Notes under the pieces: model-generated | What the model saw: only the letters and a program-made list of their open reading frames with translations | Databases searched by the model: none | What the model was told of the DNA's origin: nothing | NCBI RefSeq assembly: GCF_004005965.1 | Contig: NZ_SACY01000004.1 | Span: forward strand, 124,001 to 188,000 | Length of the DNA stretch: 64,000 nt | From: Sandaracinomonas limnophila | GTDB taxonomy: Bacteria; Bacteroidota; Bacteroidia; Cytophagales; Spirosomataceae | Direction: 5' to 3' | Made by a program: the position numbers and the translations under genes | In this document: piece by piece, positions 26,878 to 35,217 of the stretch | Numbering within the stretch: the stretch's first letter is position 1 | Layout: each line of letters begins with the position of its first letter

Positions 26878-28059
26878 CTTTCTTTCCTTAATATAGGTAG
26901 AAGGCGTAACCCCCTTTCTTTCCTTGAAGGCATCAATAAATTTGGAGCGAGAAACAAAGCCCACCTCTGCCGATATTGCTTCAATCGTAATTTTTTGAGC
27001 CATACCATTTTCAATCAAGTCACAAGCATAATTTATTCGCAGATCGTTTTTCCACTCGCCAAAAGTTTTGTTTAATTCTTTGTTAAAATAAGTTGACAAA
27101 ACTCGTTCTGTTATTTTTAGGTCGAAGGACATTTGCGATAGGGTAAAATCCTTTTTAATAAAAGGAGTAGTTACCAAATATTGTTGTATGGCGTTGGTAA
27201 TTTCCAATGTTTCAATCCCATTTTTCAAAGGCTTTGCAATGCTGGACTTTATTTTTTGAAACGTGTTTTCTTCTTCCAAGTCAACAGAATAGGAGATATT
27301 TCCATATAAAATTTTAGGATATAAAAAGAGAATAAAATTCTGAATAAAGAATCCGCCGCCACAAATGCGGAAAAAATGACTTTCGCTAAAGAGTTCAACG
27401 GAAGGTATCCCTAAAATTAAAAAGGGTTTAAAGTATAGGGTTATCATGTGTCCAAGACTTGTGCCAGCAATCAAGACTTGTAAAAAAAGTAAGGAGAAAA
27501 ACCAGCGCTGAATGATCACATGATTGGAAGGTAAAACGCCAAAGGCCTTAAGAACCTGTCGCTTGTTCCAAAAAAAGTACACAATCGAAAGCACAGCATA
27601 CAACATCACATGAATGGAGCGACCATATAGCAGTTGCTCAAAAGTCGCCCACCAAAAATTCAAACGATAATCTTCCGTGTAATTGACAATTTCATGTGCC
27701 ATGCGGGTTTTTACCTCCAAAGGTAGTGTCGTAAATGGCAAACAATTAATCGCTACAAAAACCGCCGGAAATAAATGAAGCAAATCGATGGGCTGAAATG
27801 CCTTGTTGTTGGAAAGCGTGTATTTAATATAAAAAAACAGACTGGGCCCCAACAAAAATGAAAGGGGCAAAAAATGCACAAAACAAATCCCCTCCCAAAA
27901 TTCAATTTTACTATAATGCAGACCGAAATAAACCATCACCACCAAATTACAGCACAAGAAAAACAAGGCTAAATAGATGTTGGACCGGTTCAAGGAACTT
28001 AGGTAATACAATAAAATAAAAGAGGTAAAAATCCCAAAGACTGGTGCAAGTATTTCCAA
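26863..28059 (-). CDS. membrane-bound AraC family regulator
   Basis: 398 residues. Seven or so N-terminal membrane segments (for example VFGIFTSFILLYYLSSLN, LSFLLGPSLFFYIKYTL) precede a cytoplasmic AraC/XylS DNA-binding domain in the last 100 residues (FTLSQMSFDLKITERVLSTYF, ITIEAISAEVGFVSRSKFID, FKERKGVTPSTYIKERK). This 7TM-AraC layout is common in Bacteroidota and links an envelope or lipid-phase signal to transcription. Neighbouring NTF2-like genes or the esterase at 28166 are candidate targets. Confidence 0.88.
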   Translation of the reverse strand: MEILAPVFGIFTSFILLYYLSSLNRSNIYLALFFLCCNLVVMVYFGLHYSKIEFWEGICFVHFLPLSFLLGPSLFFYIKYTLSNNKAFQPIDLLHLFPAVFVAINCLPFTTLPLEVKTRMAHEIVNYTEDYRLNFWWATFEQLLYGRSIHVMLYAVLSIVYFFWNKRQVLKAFGVLPSNHVIIQRWFFSLLFLQVLIAGTSLGHMITLYFKPFLILGIPSVELFSESHFFRICGGGFFIQNFILFLYPKILYGNISYSVDLEEENTFQKIKSSIAKPLKNGIETLEITNAIQQYLVTTPFIKKDFTLSQMSFDLKITERVLSTYFNKELNKTFGEWKNDLRINYACDLIENGMAQKITIEAISAEVGFVSRSKFIDAFKERKGVTPSTYIKERKSTGA

Positions 28060-28165
28060 AATGATATATAAATAGAGTTGTTACAAGTTAAGAAAATTAA
28101 TTTTTTTATTTCAAATTCATTGTAAAAACTTAATATTGTATTTTTAGAAACCTGTTTAATAAATT

Positions 28166-29104
28166 ATGAAAAATTTTTACAACAAATTACATTACCATTT
28201 GCTCTATGTAATTCTTTTTCAATGCCTTGCATTAACTAGTTTTGCACAAGACGGCACCATCTATCCATTAGATGCTCCCAAAGAACCCAATGCAATTCCT
28301 TTGGGCACAGGCGCTGTAAAAGACCAACCGGCCAAAGAAACTTGGTTTCGCCAATGGGGAGATCCAATGGCAAGAAACATTTCTACAGCAACTTTAACAC
28401 CATTTTTCCCTGAAAAAGGAAAAGCAAATGGCGCTGCTGTAATTGTGGCACCTGGTGGTGGTTACCGCTGGCTTTCTATGGGAAATGAAGGCTGGGAGGT
28501 AGCAGAGGCGCTTGCAAAAAAAGGCATTACTGCATTTGTATTAAAATATCGCTTATTTCCTACGGCAGAAAAATTAGAAGATTTTACGGCTTGGATGAAT
28601 CGCCCTCGCCCACCGGCTCCACCAAAAACAGATAGCACAAAAAACACAAATCCAATGGCACAAATGGATTTGTCTAATCAATTGCAAGACGCCGAAGCAG
28701 CCTATGCCTTGATTTTAAAAAATGCAAAGGAATGGGGTGTAGATGTTCAACGGATTGGCATGATTGGATTTTCTGCAGGGGCCGGACTCACCATGCACTG
28801 CACGCTAAATTCCAAAACAATGAAACTGGCCTTTATTGGACCAATTTATGGCGGAATGGGTCCTGTAAAAGTACCTGAAAATGCACCCCCAATGTTCAAT
28901 GTCATTGCCTCTGACGACTTTTTATTCAATGGCCAATTTGGAATTATCGATTCATGGTTTAAGGCAAAACGACCGGTTGAATTTCATTTATACCAAAATG
29001 GTGGACACGGTTTTGGCCTTGGGAATCCGAACCGAACCAGCAATAAATGGTTTGATGCCATTACCCATTGGTTGGAGGTGAATAAGTTTTTAGGAAAATT
29101 ATAG
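28166..29104 (+). CDS. secreted alpha/beta hydrolase, acetyl-esterase-like
   Basis: 312 residues with a signal peptide (about 1-27). Motifs are VIVAPGGGYRWLSMGNEG (oxyanion loop with the GGG pattern), IGMIGFSAGAGLTMHC (nucleophile Ser), an Asp in VIASDDFLFNG and the catalytic His in YQNGGHGFGLG. This matches the BD-FAE/acetylxylan-esterase-like group that removes acetyl groups from plant polysaccharides. A Pro-rich insert (RPRPPAPPK) lies around residue 146. The dipeptidase gene follows after four bases. Confidence 0.85.
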   Translation: MKNFYNKLHYHLLYVILFQCLALTSFAQDGTIYPLDAPKEPNAIPLGTGAVKDQPAKETWFRQWGDPMARNISTATLTPFFPEKGKANGAAVIVAPGGGYRWLSMGNEGWEVAEALAKKGITAFVLKYRLFPTAEKLEDFTAWMNRPRPPAPPKTDSTKNTNPMAQMDLSNQLQDAEAAYALILKNAKEWGVDVQRIGMIGFSAGAGLTMHCTLNSKTMKLAFIGPIYGGMGPVKVPENAPPMFNVIASDDFLFNGQFGIIDSWFKAKRPVEFHLYQNGGHGFGLGNPNRTSNKWFDAITHWLEVNKFLGKL

Positions 29105-29108
29105 CCCT

Positions 29109-30278
29109 ATGAAACGACTTCCGATTCTCCTTTTTTTTATTTTTCTCCAACAGATCGTTGCCGCGCAATCCTATCAAAAAATTCACAAAAATGCCATTTT
29201 AGTAGATACCCACAATGATATATTAATGAAAGTGGTGGATCAGGGAGTCGTTTTTGACCATGATTTAAGCGGGAAAACGCATACGGACTTAAATCGATGG
29301 AAAAAAGGAGGATTAGACGTACAATTGTTTTCTGTCTATTGCGATGGAGATACCAAAAATCCATTTGTTTATGCCAACAGAGCGATGGATAGTCTGGACG
29401 CTGTTATTGCAAGAAATCCAAACAAAATTGCAAAAGTTGCCAACTACAAAGAATTAGTTCAAGCTGTCAAACAAGGCAAAATAGCCGCCATGTGTGGTGT
29501 AGAGGGCGGACACATGATAGACAACAATTTAAGCAATTTAGAAGCCCTCTATAATCGAGGTGCCCGCTATTTAACATTAACCCACAACGTTGCCCCCAAT
29601 TGGGCAACAAGTGCCGCAGATGAAGTCACAAATCCCAAATTAAGTCATAAAGGGTTAACAGATTTTGGGAAAAAAGTAGTTCAACGCATGAACGAATTGG
29701 GCATGATGGTTGACGTAAGTCATGTAGGCGAACAAACCTTTTGGGATGTCATTCAACTCAGTAAAAAACCAATTATTGCCTCCCATAGTTCTGTTTATGC
29801 CCTAATGCCGCACAGAAGAAACTTGAAAGATGAGCAAATAAAAGCCATCGCAAAAAATGGAGGGGTAATTCAAGTAAATTTCTATCCTGGTTTTTTAGAC
29901 CCCAGTTTCAATGAAAAAGAAAATTCATTTTTAAAAAGACACCAGTCAGAAATGGATGCTTTGAAAAAAACCGGCCTGGCCGACTATTATTTATTAGACG
30001 CCATGTATGCCAAATATCCTGCCGAAACCCAAGCCCTGCGACCCGCACTTTCCGTTTTAATAGACCACATCGAATACATTATCAAATTAGTGGGCGTAGA
30101 TTATGTAGGCCTTGGTTCAGATTTTGATGGAATACATCTAACTCCAAAAGAATTAGATGATGTAACAACCTACCCGCTCATCACCAAGTCGTTGGTAGAA
30201 AAAGGTTATTCTAAAAAAGACATTAACAAAATTTTGGGTGGCAATTTATTGCGGGTTTTGAAAGCGAATGAGGAGTAA
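29109..30278 (+). CDS. secreted membrane-dipeptidase family (M19) enzyme
   Basis: 389 residues with a signal peptide (about 1-19). Peptidase M19 signatures are complete: VDTHNDILMKV supplies the first H-x-D zinc pair, MCGVEGGHM the bridging Glu, VDVSHVGEQTFWDVI and PIIASHSSVYAL the further His ligands, and VGLGSDFDGI the closing Asp. It should cleave dipeptides, including D-amino-acid-containing or modified ones, in the periplasm. It is coupled to the esterase upstream and ends 28 bases before the convergent DUF2200 gene. Confidence 0.92.
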   Translation: MKRLPILLFFIFLQQIVAAQSYQKIHKNAILVDTHNDILMKVVDQGVVFDHDLSGKTHTDLNRWKKGGLDVQLFSVYCDGDTKNPFVYANRAMDSLDAVIARNPNKIAKVANYKELVQAVKQGKIAAMCGVEGGHMIDNNLSNLEALYNRGARYLTLTHNVAPNWATSAADEVTNPKLSHKGLTDFGKKVVQRMNELGMMVDVSHVGEQTFWDVIQLSKKPIIASHSSVYALMPHRRNLKDEQIKAIAKNGGVIQVNFYPGFLDPSFNEKENSFLKRHQSEMDALKKTGLADYYLLDAMYAKYPAETQALRPALSVLIDHIEYIIKLVGVDYVGLGSDFDGIHLTPKELDDVTTYPLITKSLVEKGYSKKDINKILGGNLLRVLKANEE

Positions 30279-30305
30279 TACTCATATTCAAAAGGTAAAA
30301 GCGTT

Positions 30306-30668
30306 TTAATCCTCGAGCAATATTTTATCCATTTTTTTACCCTTTGCCAATTCATCAACCAGCTTATCTAGCATCCGAACTTTTTTCGTCAATTCGTCTT
30401 CGATTTCTTGTACACGGTACCCACAAATCAAACCCGTAATTAGGTGGGCATTGGCATGTAGGGTCGCCTCTGCAAAGAAGGTTTCAAAGGTTGAGCGTTC
30501 CTGAATATACCTTTCGATATCCTTCAACGAAAACCCCGTCAGCCAAGAAATAACTTGGTCCAATTCTTCTTTTGTTCTGCCCTTTCTCTCCACTTTTGTT
30601 AAATAAAGAGGATATACAGTTCCGAAAAGCATCTTTTTTATTCTGTCGTTTGAAGCACTATTTTCCAT
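30306..30668 (-). CDS. DUF2200 family protein
   Basis: 120 residues, all-helical and cytoplasmic. The sequence from NDRIKKMLFGTVYPLYLTKV through KGRTKEELDQVISWLTGF to HANAHLITGLICGYRVQEIE matches DUF2200, a conserved family of unknown function. A single-gene unit, convergent with the dipeptidase. Confidence 0.88.
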   Translation of the reverse strand: MENSASNDRIKKMLFGTVYPLYLTKVERKGRTKEELDQVISWLTGFSLKDIERYIQERSTFETFFAEATLHANAHLITGLICGYRVQEIEDELTKKVRMLDKLVDELAKGKKMDKILLED

Positions 30669-30766
30669 GATTCATTTGATTTTGATCTTTCAAAAATAAA
30701 GGATTTAAATTTATCAATTAACTGAACTTTAAAACTCGTAAATTGCAGGGGGCCACCCCGGCTGGG

Positions 30767-30788
30767 TAAGGGGACGCATTACCCCTTA
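30767..30788. other. GC-rich hairpin in the DUF2200/cupin gap
   Basis: TAAGGGG and CCCCTTA pair around an 8-base loop and are preceded by a GC-rich stretch (GGGGGCCACCCCGGCTGGG) unlike the AT-rich flanks. The 220-base gap holds no gene that I can see. The hairpin lacks a following T-run, so it is not a clear terminator. Confidence 0.4.
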
Positions 30789-30888
30789 AAAAAAGAAAAT
30801 CAAAATCACTAACAGGAAACTTATATTTCGCATTACTACCTAACCCATAAAGCAACAGAAGACATTAGTTCAATTTGGTATTACACGT

Positions 30889-31365
30889 ATGATAAGCCCT
30901 ATTTCCTATTATTTCCAAAACGATGGTATTATTCCCAACAACTCTTTACCAGTTTTGATTTACAAAAACGTCCTACAAGATTTTGAGGCAACCTTTAAAA
31001 AAAACGGGTGGACAAACAATTGGATGGACATCATTTTGCCCTATGACCATTTTCATAGCAATACACATGAGGTTTTGGGATTAGCTCAAGGAGCTGCCAA
31101 ATTAAAAATTGGTGGGGAGAATGGTATTGAGTTACAAGTAGAAACGGGAGATGTCATCATCATGCCTGCAGGGGTGGGGCATTATTCACTTGACAATTCA
31201 ATGAAATACCAATTTATTGGCGGTTATCCCAATGGTGCAGATTGGAATCTGAAAACGAATTTAGAAGAAGAACAAACCATCTTAGCAGAAATCGCAAATA
31301 TCCCAATACCAAACACTGACCCATTATTCGGTATCAATGGGCCATTGTTTGATTATTGGAAATAG
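30889..31365 (+). CDS. cupin-domain protein
   Basis: 158 residues. One cupin core: HFHSNTHEVLGLAQGAAKLKI supplies H-x-H and Glu of motif 1 and GDVIIMPAGVGHYSL supplies G-D and His of motif 2. This gives a complete metal site, and the protein resembles small cytoplasmic cupins often annotated YjlB-like. The start is the ATG of MISPISYYFQNDG. The reaction is unknown. It is a single gene, convergent with the esterase of the next operon. Confidence 0.83.
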   Translation: MISPISYYFQNDGIIPNNSLPVLIYKNVLQDFEATFKKNGWTNNWMDIILPYDHFHSNTHEVLGLAQGAAKLKIGGENGIELQVETGDVIIMPAGVGHYSLDNSMKYQFIGGYPNGADWNLKTNLEEEQTILAEIANIPIPNTDPLFGINGPLFDYWK

Positions 31366-31377
31366 CGATTTAGTCTA

Positions 31378-32229
31378 TTATTTTTTATACAAAAACCCCA
31401 TACATTTTGTCAACATGGCTGGAATGACCGACACGTGAGTTTCGTCAGCAAATTCAACAAATTTAGTCTGTATGTTTTTGTAATGACTTGTTAATTGGCC
31501 ATCAAAATAGCGTAAATCTTCAATCGCATCCTTCGGCTCTAAACTCCCAAAAGATAAAAATACTTTTGCATTATACTCCTTATGAGTAGCGGCATAATTT
31601 TTTTCGATAGTACGAATCTCATTATTGAGGGCTAAACGTTGAGAAGAACTATTAATTCCATATCGATTAAATAATTCAGGTGTTTTAAACATTAAATTAG
31701 CAACCATTTGTCCACCCAAGGAATGCCCAGAAATACCTCTACTACCATTAAAACTATATTTCGTTTCAATCAATGGAAAGATTTGTTTTGTTAAGGTCTG
31801 TAAAAATTGGTCACCTTTCCCAGAAATGGTACTTCCAGCCGGCAAACCCATTGCTTTTGCGTAACCTACATCATTTAAGGTATCTTTGGAAAATGTATAA
31901 TCTGGCCACCTGTTTTTCAACCATTCGCTTGAAGTAGTTTCTGGACCAGAAATGGTCACCACCATAATTTCCTCAATTGAATTTTCCAACTGGAGGGCTC
32001 TATGAACCCCATGAGCTATGGATGCTGCGTAATACCCATCTAAAATATAATACACAGGATATTTTTTGCTGGCATCATACCTTACCGGCAAAGAAACCTC
32101 CACGGTATATTTTGTCTGATTGTAGTTGGAGGTCAATTCATACTTTGCCGTTAAGTCTTTCGACAAGGGGAATTGAGCAATAAGAGATTGGGAAAGAACT
32201 AGGACCCCAAGGAATAAAAGTTTCTTCAT
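31378..32229 (-). CDS. secreted esterase, IroE/esterase-D-like
   Basis: 283 residues with a signal peptide (about 1-18). The fold is indicated by YPVYYILDGYYAASIAHGV, the nucleophile elbow GISGHSLGGQMVANL and a late His in FADETHVSVIP. This places it in the putative esterase family with siderophore esterases such as IroE and with S-formylglutathione hydrolase-like enzymes. It is the last gene of a four-gene minus-strand run with EthD-like and NTF2-like genes, 11 bases from its neighbour. Confidence 0.83.
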   Translation of the reverse strand: MKKLLFLGVLVLSQSLIAQFPLSKDLTAKYELTSNYNQTKYTVEVSLPVRYDASKKYPVYYILDGYYAASIAHGVHRALQLENSIEEIMVVTISGPETTSSEWLKNRWPDYTFSKDTLNDVGYAKAMGLPAGSTISGKGDQFLQTLTKQIFPLIETKYSFNGSRGISGHSLGGQMVANLMFKTPELFNRYGINSSSQRLALNNEIRTIEKNYAATHKEYNAKVFLSFGSLEPKDAIEDLRYFDGQLTSHYKNIQTKFVEFADETHVSVIPAMLTKCMGFLYKK

Positions 32230-32240
32230 TTCAATTGAAT

Positions 32241-32657
32241 TTATAATAGCACCTCGCTAATTTGAACTATTGGTATACTATTTGTATAGTTCGGTACGTC
32301 TGCATTCAATTTTGCAGATACTTCTGCATTCATAGCCTTTTGGAATGAGTCTAAAGAATCAAAATATAAGTAGCCAATAGCTACATAAGGTAAAGGTGTA
32401 TTGGGTACGCCGCTGGCCAAACCCTTATCAATTTCAACTGCTTTTAGACTATTACCTAATAAAGATTTTGCCAAAGTCATGTGTTTGTTTACATAATAAT
32501 CCATATTAAATGTCTTGCCTTCACCTTTGGGATAATAAATACCAACTTTAATCATTCCTTTGGTAATTTTTGGAGTTGAAGAAGCATTTTGTGCGAATGA
32601 CACCTGAACCATCATGACGAATACTGCTGTTAGGATTCCGATTAATTTTGTTTTCAT
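32241..32657 (-). CDS. secreted EthD-family protein
   Basis: 138 residues with a signal peptide (about 1-22). MIKVGIYYPKGEGKTFNMDYY, NKHMTLAKSLLG and YVAIGYLYFDSLDSFQKAM are the dimeric alpha/beta barrel of the EthD family. EthD-type proteins help in ether or polyketide chemistry; a secreted form is less common. The neighbours are a secreted esterase and two NTF2-like lipoproteins, which suggests joint action on one small molecule. Confidence 0.83.
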   Translation of the reverse strand: MKTKLIGILTAVFVMMVQVSFAQNASSTPKITKGMIKVGIYYPKGEGKTFNMDYYVNKHMTLAKSLLGNSLKAVEIDKGLASGVPNTPLPYVAIGYLYFDSLDSFQKAMNAEVSAKLNADVPNYTNSIPIVQISEVLL

Positions 32658-32668
32658 AGAGTTTCTAT

Positions 32669-33133
32669 TTATTTAACAATTGGCATATCAGAGCTAAACA
32701 TATCTCTATGTATTTTCCATTTCCCATCTTCTTTTTTCCACATCACAAGATATTTTCCTTTTTCAACAACGGTACCGTCTTTAATGTTTAGTTCAAAGGC
32801 CCCTTCTTCAGTAATCGTATTCCCATCGCCCCAAATTTCTTTGGATGTCAACTTAATACCTGTTATACCTGATTTAAAAATTCCTGAGACAGCAGAGGTA
32901 ACTGCGGCTCTACCTTCTGCACTTGGGGCATTGGGATTCATAAATTTGGCATCAATGGTATAAACATTTGTGGCCAGTCCCACTGAATCGCCCTTGCTAA
33001 CATAGTTTTCGAAGGATTTATTTGCTTCGTTAATTTCATTTTGAGCATTCGCCAAATCGAAAGCTGGTTTTGTTTCTGATTGACATGATAACAAACTTGC
33101 AGCAACGAGTGCTGAGAATAATAATTTTTTCAT
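32669..33133 (-). CDS. DUF4440/NTF2-like lipoprotein
   Basis: 154 residues. The leader ends in a lipobox (ASLLSC, Cys 17). An NTF2-like domain of the DUF4440/YybH type follows: INEANKSFENYVSKGDSVGL, DAKFMNPNAPSAEGRAAV, LTSKEIWGDGNTITEEGAFEL and YLVMWKKEDGKWKIHRD. The last motif is typical of the closing strands. The second gene of the 33705-31378 run. The ligand is unknown. Confidence 0.82.
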   Translation of the reverse strand: MKKLLFSALVAASLLSCQSETKPAFDLANAQNEINEANKSFENYVSKGDSVGLATNVYTIDAKFMNPNAPSAEGRAAVTSAVSGIFKSGITGIKLTSKEIWGDGNTITEEGAFELNIKDGTVVEKGKYLVMWKKEDGKWKIHRDMFSSDMPIVK

Positions 33134-33162
33134 AGTAATAGAATTTTAATTAAAAGGTACAA

Positions 33163-33705
33163 TTATTTCTTTTCTGCGGCTTTTTTGGCCTCTAACTCAT
33201 CCATGACAAATTTGGTATCATAGAAATTAACTTCTTGGACTTCTTTATCATTTTCCCATTTAATGGCTTGGTGTACATTTACTGTAAATTCCTTGCCCGA
33301 AAAATGTCCTTTCGCGTGCCATGTTCCCCATAAGTTTGACCATGTTTCACCATTATTCATTTTCATAGTCACAACACGTAAAAAAGTAAAGTGTGGGTTT
33401 TCCCAAAAAGAGACATTAGCAAGAAAATCTGCTTTATATGCTTTTTTGCCAACCATATCGGGGATTGTATCACTCGGATAAAAAACTTTAATGTTCTCGT
33501 CTAATTCATCCCAAGCATAAGAGGTGTCGCTTGAAGTAACCGCCTTAATTTGGTTGTGAATAATTTGTGATTTTTCATCGTTAGAAGAAAAGGTTCCCCC
33601 CAAAGAGTCTGCCGTATCTACTACTGAAACAATCGAAGATTCTTGCTTCTGTCCGCAAGAAAATAAGGCTGTGGCTACAGCCATGATCAAAAAGATTTTT
33701 TTCAT
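33163..33705 (-). CDS. SnoaL/NTF2-like lipoprotein
   Basis: 180 residues. Lipobox TALFSC, Cys 17. The mature protein shows SnoaL-like features: SYAWDELDENIKVFYPSDTI, GKKAYKADFLANVSFWENPH, TWSNLWGTWHAKGHFSG and KEVQEVNFYDTKFVMDEL. It ends in a short charged tail (EAKKAAEKK). First gene of the run; a 9-bp palindrome lies just upstream of its start. Confidence 0.8.
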   Translation of the reverse strand: MKKIFLIMAVATALFSCGQKQESSIVSVVDTADSLGGTFSSNDEKSQIIHNQIKAVTSSDTSYAWDELDENIKVFYPSDTIPDMVGKKAYKADFLANVSFWENPHFTFLRVVTMKMNNGETWSNLWGTWHAKGHFSGKEFTVNVHQAIKWENDKEVQEVNFYDTKFVMDELEAKKAAEKK

Positions 33706-33713
33706 TTTTTTCG

Positions 33714-33735
33714 TTTATGTTTTATCAAACATAAA
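33714..33735. promoter_or_regulatory. palindrome upstream of the 33705-31378 operon
   Basis: TTTATGTTT and AAACATAAA are perfect 9-bp arms around TATC, nine bases before the first start codon. It is a candidate operator, or a 5' leader hairpin if transcription starts further upstream. Confidence 0.45.
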
Positions 33736-33805
33736 ACAAAAGGCAATTTCGAGATGAAATTCTGATTTAGAAAATGTTCCAAAAACCGAAAACGGAACAA
33801 ATCAT

Positions 33806-35101
33806 TTACTCTTCTGATAGCTCTTTAAACGATTTCTTTTGCAATTTTTTGATAGCCGTTTCAATGCTTTTTTCCGGTTCAATGATATTATAGGCTCCCC
33901 AAAAATCCGGGTCAGCTAAATTTCCAACTTTATCCGACATAATTACATTGGAGTTCAATTTTTGCGCATTTAGTTTTTCTTTGTTTTCCTGATTTTCCCA
34001 ATCGGTGATAGCCAATTCTACCGTAGTACTATAAATAGTGTTAAAAATCCGTTTGTCCCAATTTAATTTAAAGGTCAGATCCCCGCGAGAATAAGCAAAA
34101 TTCCATTTACCATTTTGTTGTCGATAATTTACCTGATAACGGACCTCTGTGGGGTATAAGGTAAGTCCGGCCGGCTTTTTACGTACAAATAAAGCACCCG
34201 ACTTCACCTTGTCCTCTACATTTAAATGAAAGCTAGCGCTGACCATCGCAAGACTTTTTGCATCAACAAATAATTGACCATAGTACAAGGGACTTTCAAT
34301 ACTTGGTTTTTGTTTAAATCCTAAAACCAAGACTTGATTGTCATTGATATAGGTTACCTCATCCAAACTAAAATCATAAAGTTCAAATGCATTTTCTGAA
34401 AAGATAAAATCTGGATTCTTGATGATATCAACAAATAAGGCCGAATAAGGACCGCCTTGTAATTTAAAGTTTACTGTATCTAATTTATTGTAATCGGTGC
34501 TTTTTCTACCCTTAAACAATTTAACTTGGTCCTGCGAGGCAACTGAAAAAGGTTGCTTGTCGATATTCACAATAGATTCTGAAAGAGAAACATAGGTGCG
34601 TCGTTTTCGGATCGTTTCTCTGTAAAACCCAAGCATTTGAAGTGGATTTTCTCCATAGTTTTGAGATCGATTTTTTAGAACATCCAAAAAGATTTTGTTG
34701 GCATCAGTCACATTTACCACTACTTCTTTTAGTAAGATGTTGCTGGGCTCCAAATACAATACATTTTTTTCAAGCTTTAAATCCTTGATAGAAAAAACTT
34801 TGTTTTTATAGCCCAAATAAGAAATAATGAGGTTTGCATTTTGCTTTTCTGCTGGCACTTTAATAGAAAAATTTCCCTCACTATTACTGATGGTTGAAAT
34901 TGTTGTACCTGAGATGGTAATACTCGCATAGGCCAGTTTATCTTTGGATTTACTATCCAAAATAGATCCTTTAAATTGCTTAAAAGAACTAGTATCGCTT
35001 GGGTAGTAGGTTGACAAACGAGCAGAAGCTGGCATTTGAGCTAGCACTACGAAGAAAAATCCTATTATTCCCCGTACAAAAAAGAGTAGGTTGGTTTTCA
35101 T
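33806..35101 (-). CDS. secreted protein with carboxypeptidase-regulatory-like domain
   Basis: 431 residues with a signal peptide (about 1-27). Residues about 43-120 form a carboxypeptidase D regulatory-like beta domain (FKGSILDSKSKDKLAYASIT, ISNSEGNFSIKVP, LIISYLGYKNKVFSI). The remaining 300 residues are rich in beta strands and contain LQMLGFYRETIRKRRTYVSL, YGQLFVDAKSLAMVSASFHL and TLYPTEVRYQVNYRQ, as in proteins of the DUF5686 type. It probably sits at the outer membrane; function unknown. Single minus-strand gene. Confidence 0.75.
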   Translation of the reverse strand: MKTNLLFFVRGIIGFFFVVLAQMPASARLSTYYPSDTSSFKQFKGSILDSKSKDKLAYASITISGTTISTISNSEGNFSIKVPAEKQNANLIISYLGYKNKVFSIKDLKLEKNVLYLEPSNILLKEVVVNVTDANKIFLDVLKNRSQNYGENPLQMLGFYRETIRKRRTYVSLSESIVNIDKQPFSVASQDQVKLFKGRKSTDYNKLDTVNFKLQGGPYSALFVDIIKNPDFIFSENAFELYDFSLDEVTYINDNQVLVLGFKQKPSIESPLYYGQLFVDAKSLAMVSASFHLNVEDKVKSGALFVRKKPAGLTLYPTEVRYQVNYRQQNGKWNFAYSRGDLTFKLNWDKRIFNTIYSTTVELAITDWENQENKEKLNAQKLNSNVIMSDKVGNLADPDFWGAYNIIEPEKSIETAIKKLQKKSFKELSEE

Positions 35102-35118
35102 GATACATAGCTTATAAA

Positions 35119-35217
35119 TTAATGTTTCAATGGTTTTCTCTTAATCATACCGCCTTTGGTATCTTTAACACTATGCATTACAACAAATGCATTTGGGTCA
35201 ATTCTTTCAATTTCTAC
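35119..35217 (-). pseudogene. in-frame remnant of the YitT-like C-terminus after a premature stop
   Basis: Directly after the TAA at 35218-35220 the same frame continues for 32 codons (VEIERIDPNAFVVMHSVKDT, then KGGMIKRKPLKH) to a second TAA at 35119-35121. The sequence is the expected end of the DUF2179 domain (I-D-P-x-A-F-V), so the stop is a recent nonsense mutation, a readthrough site or a sequencing error. Confidence 0.8.

Noticed and set aside
30721-30800. Insertion sequence remnant in the GC-rich patch
   Set aside because: No transposase fragment, target duplication or paired terminal repeats can be seen; only one hairpin is supported.
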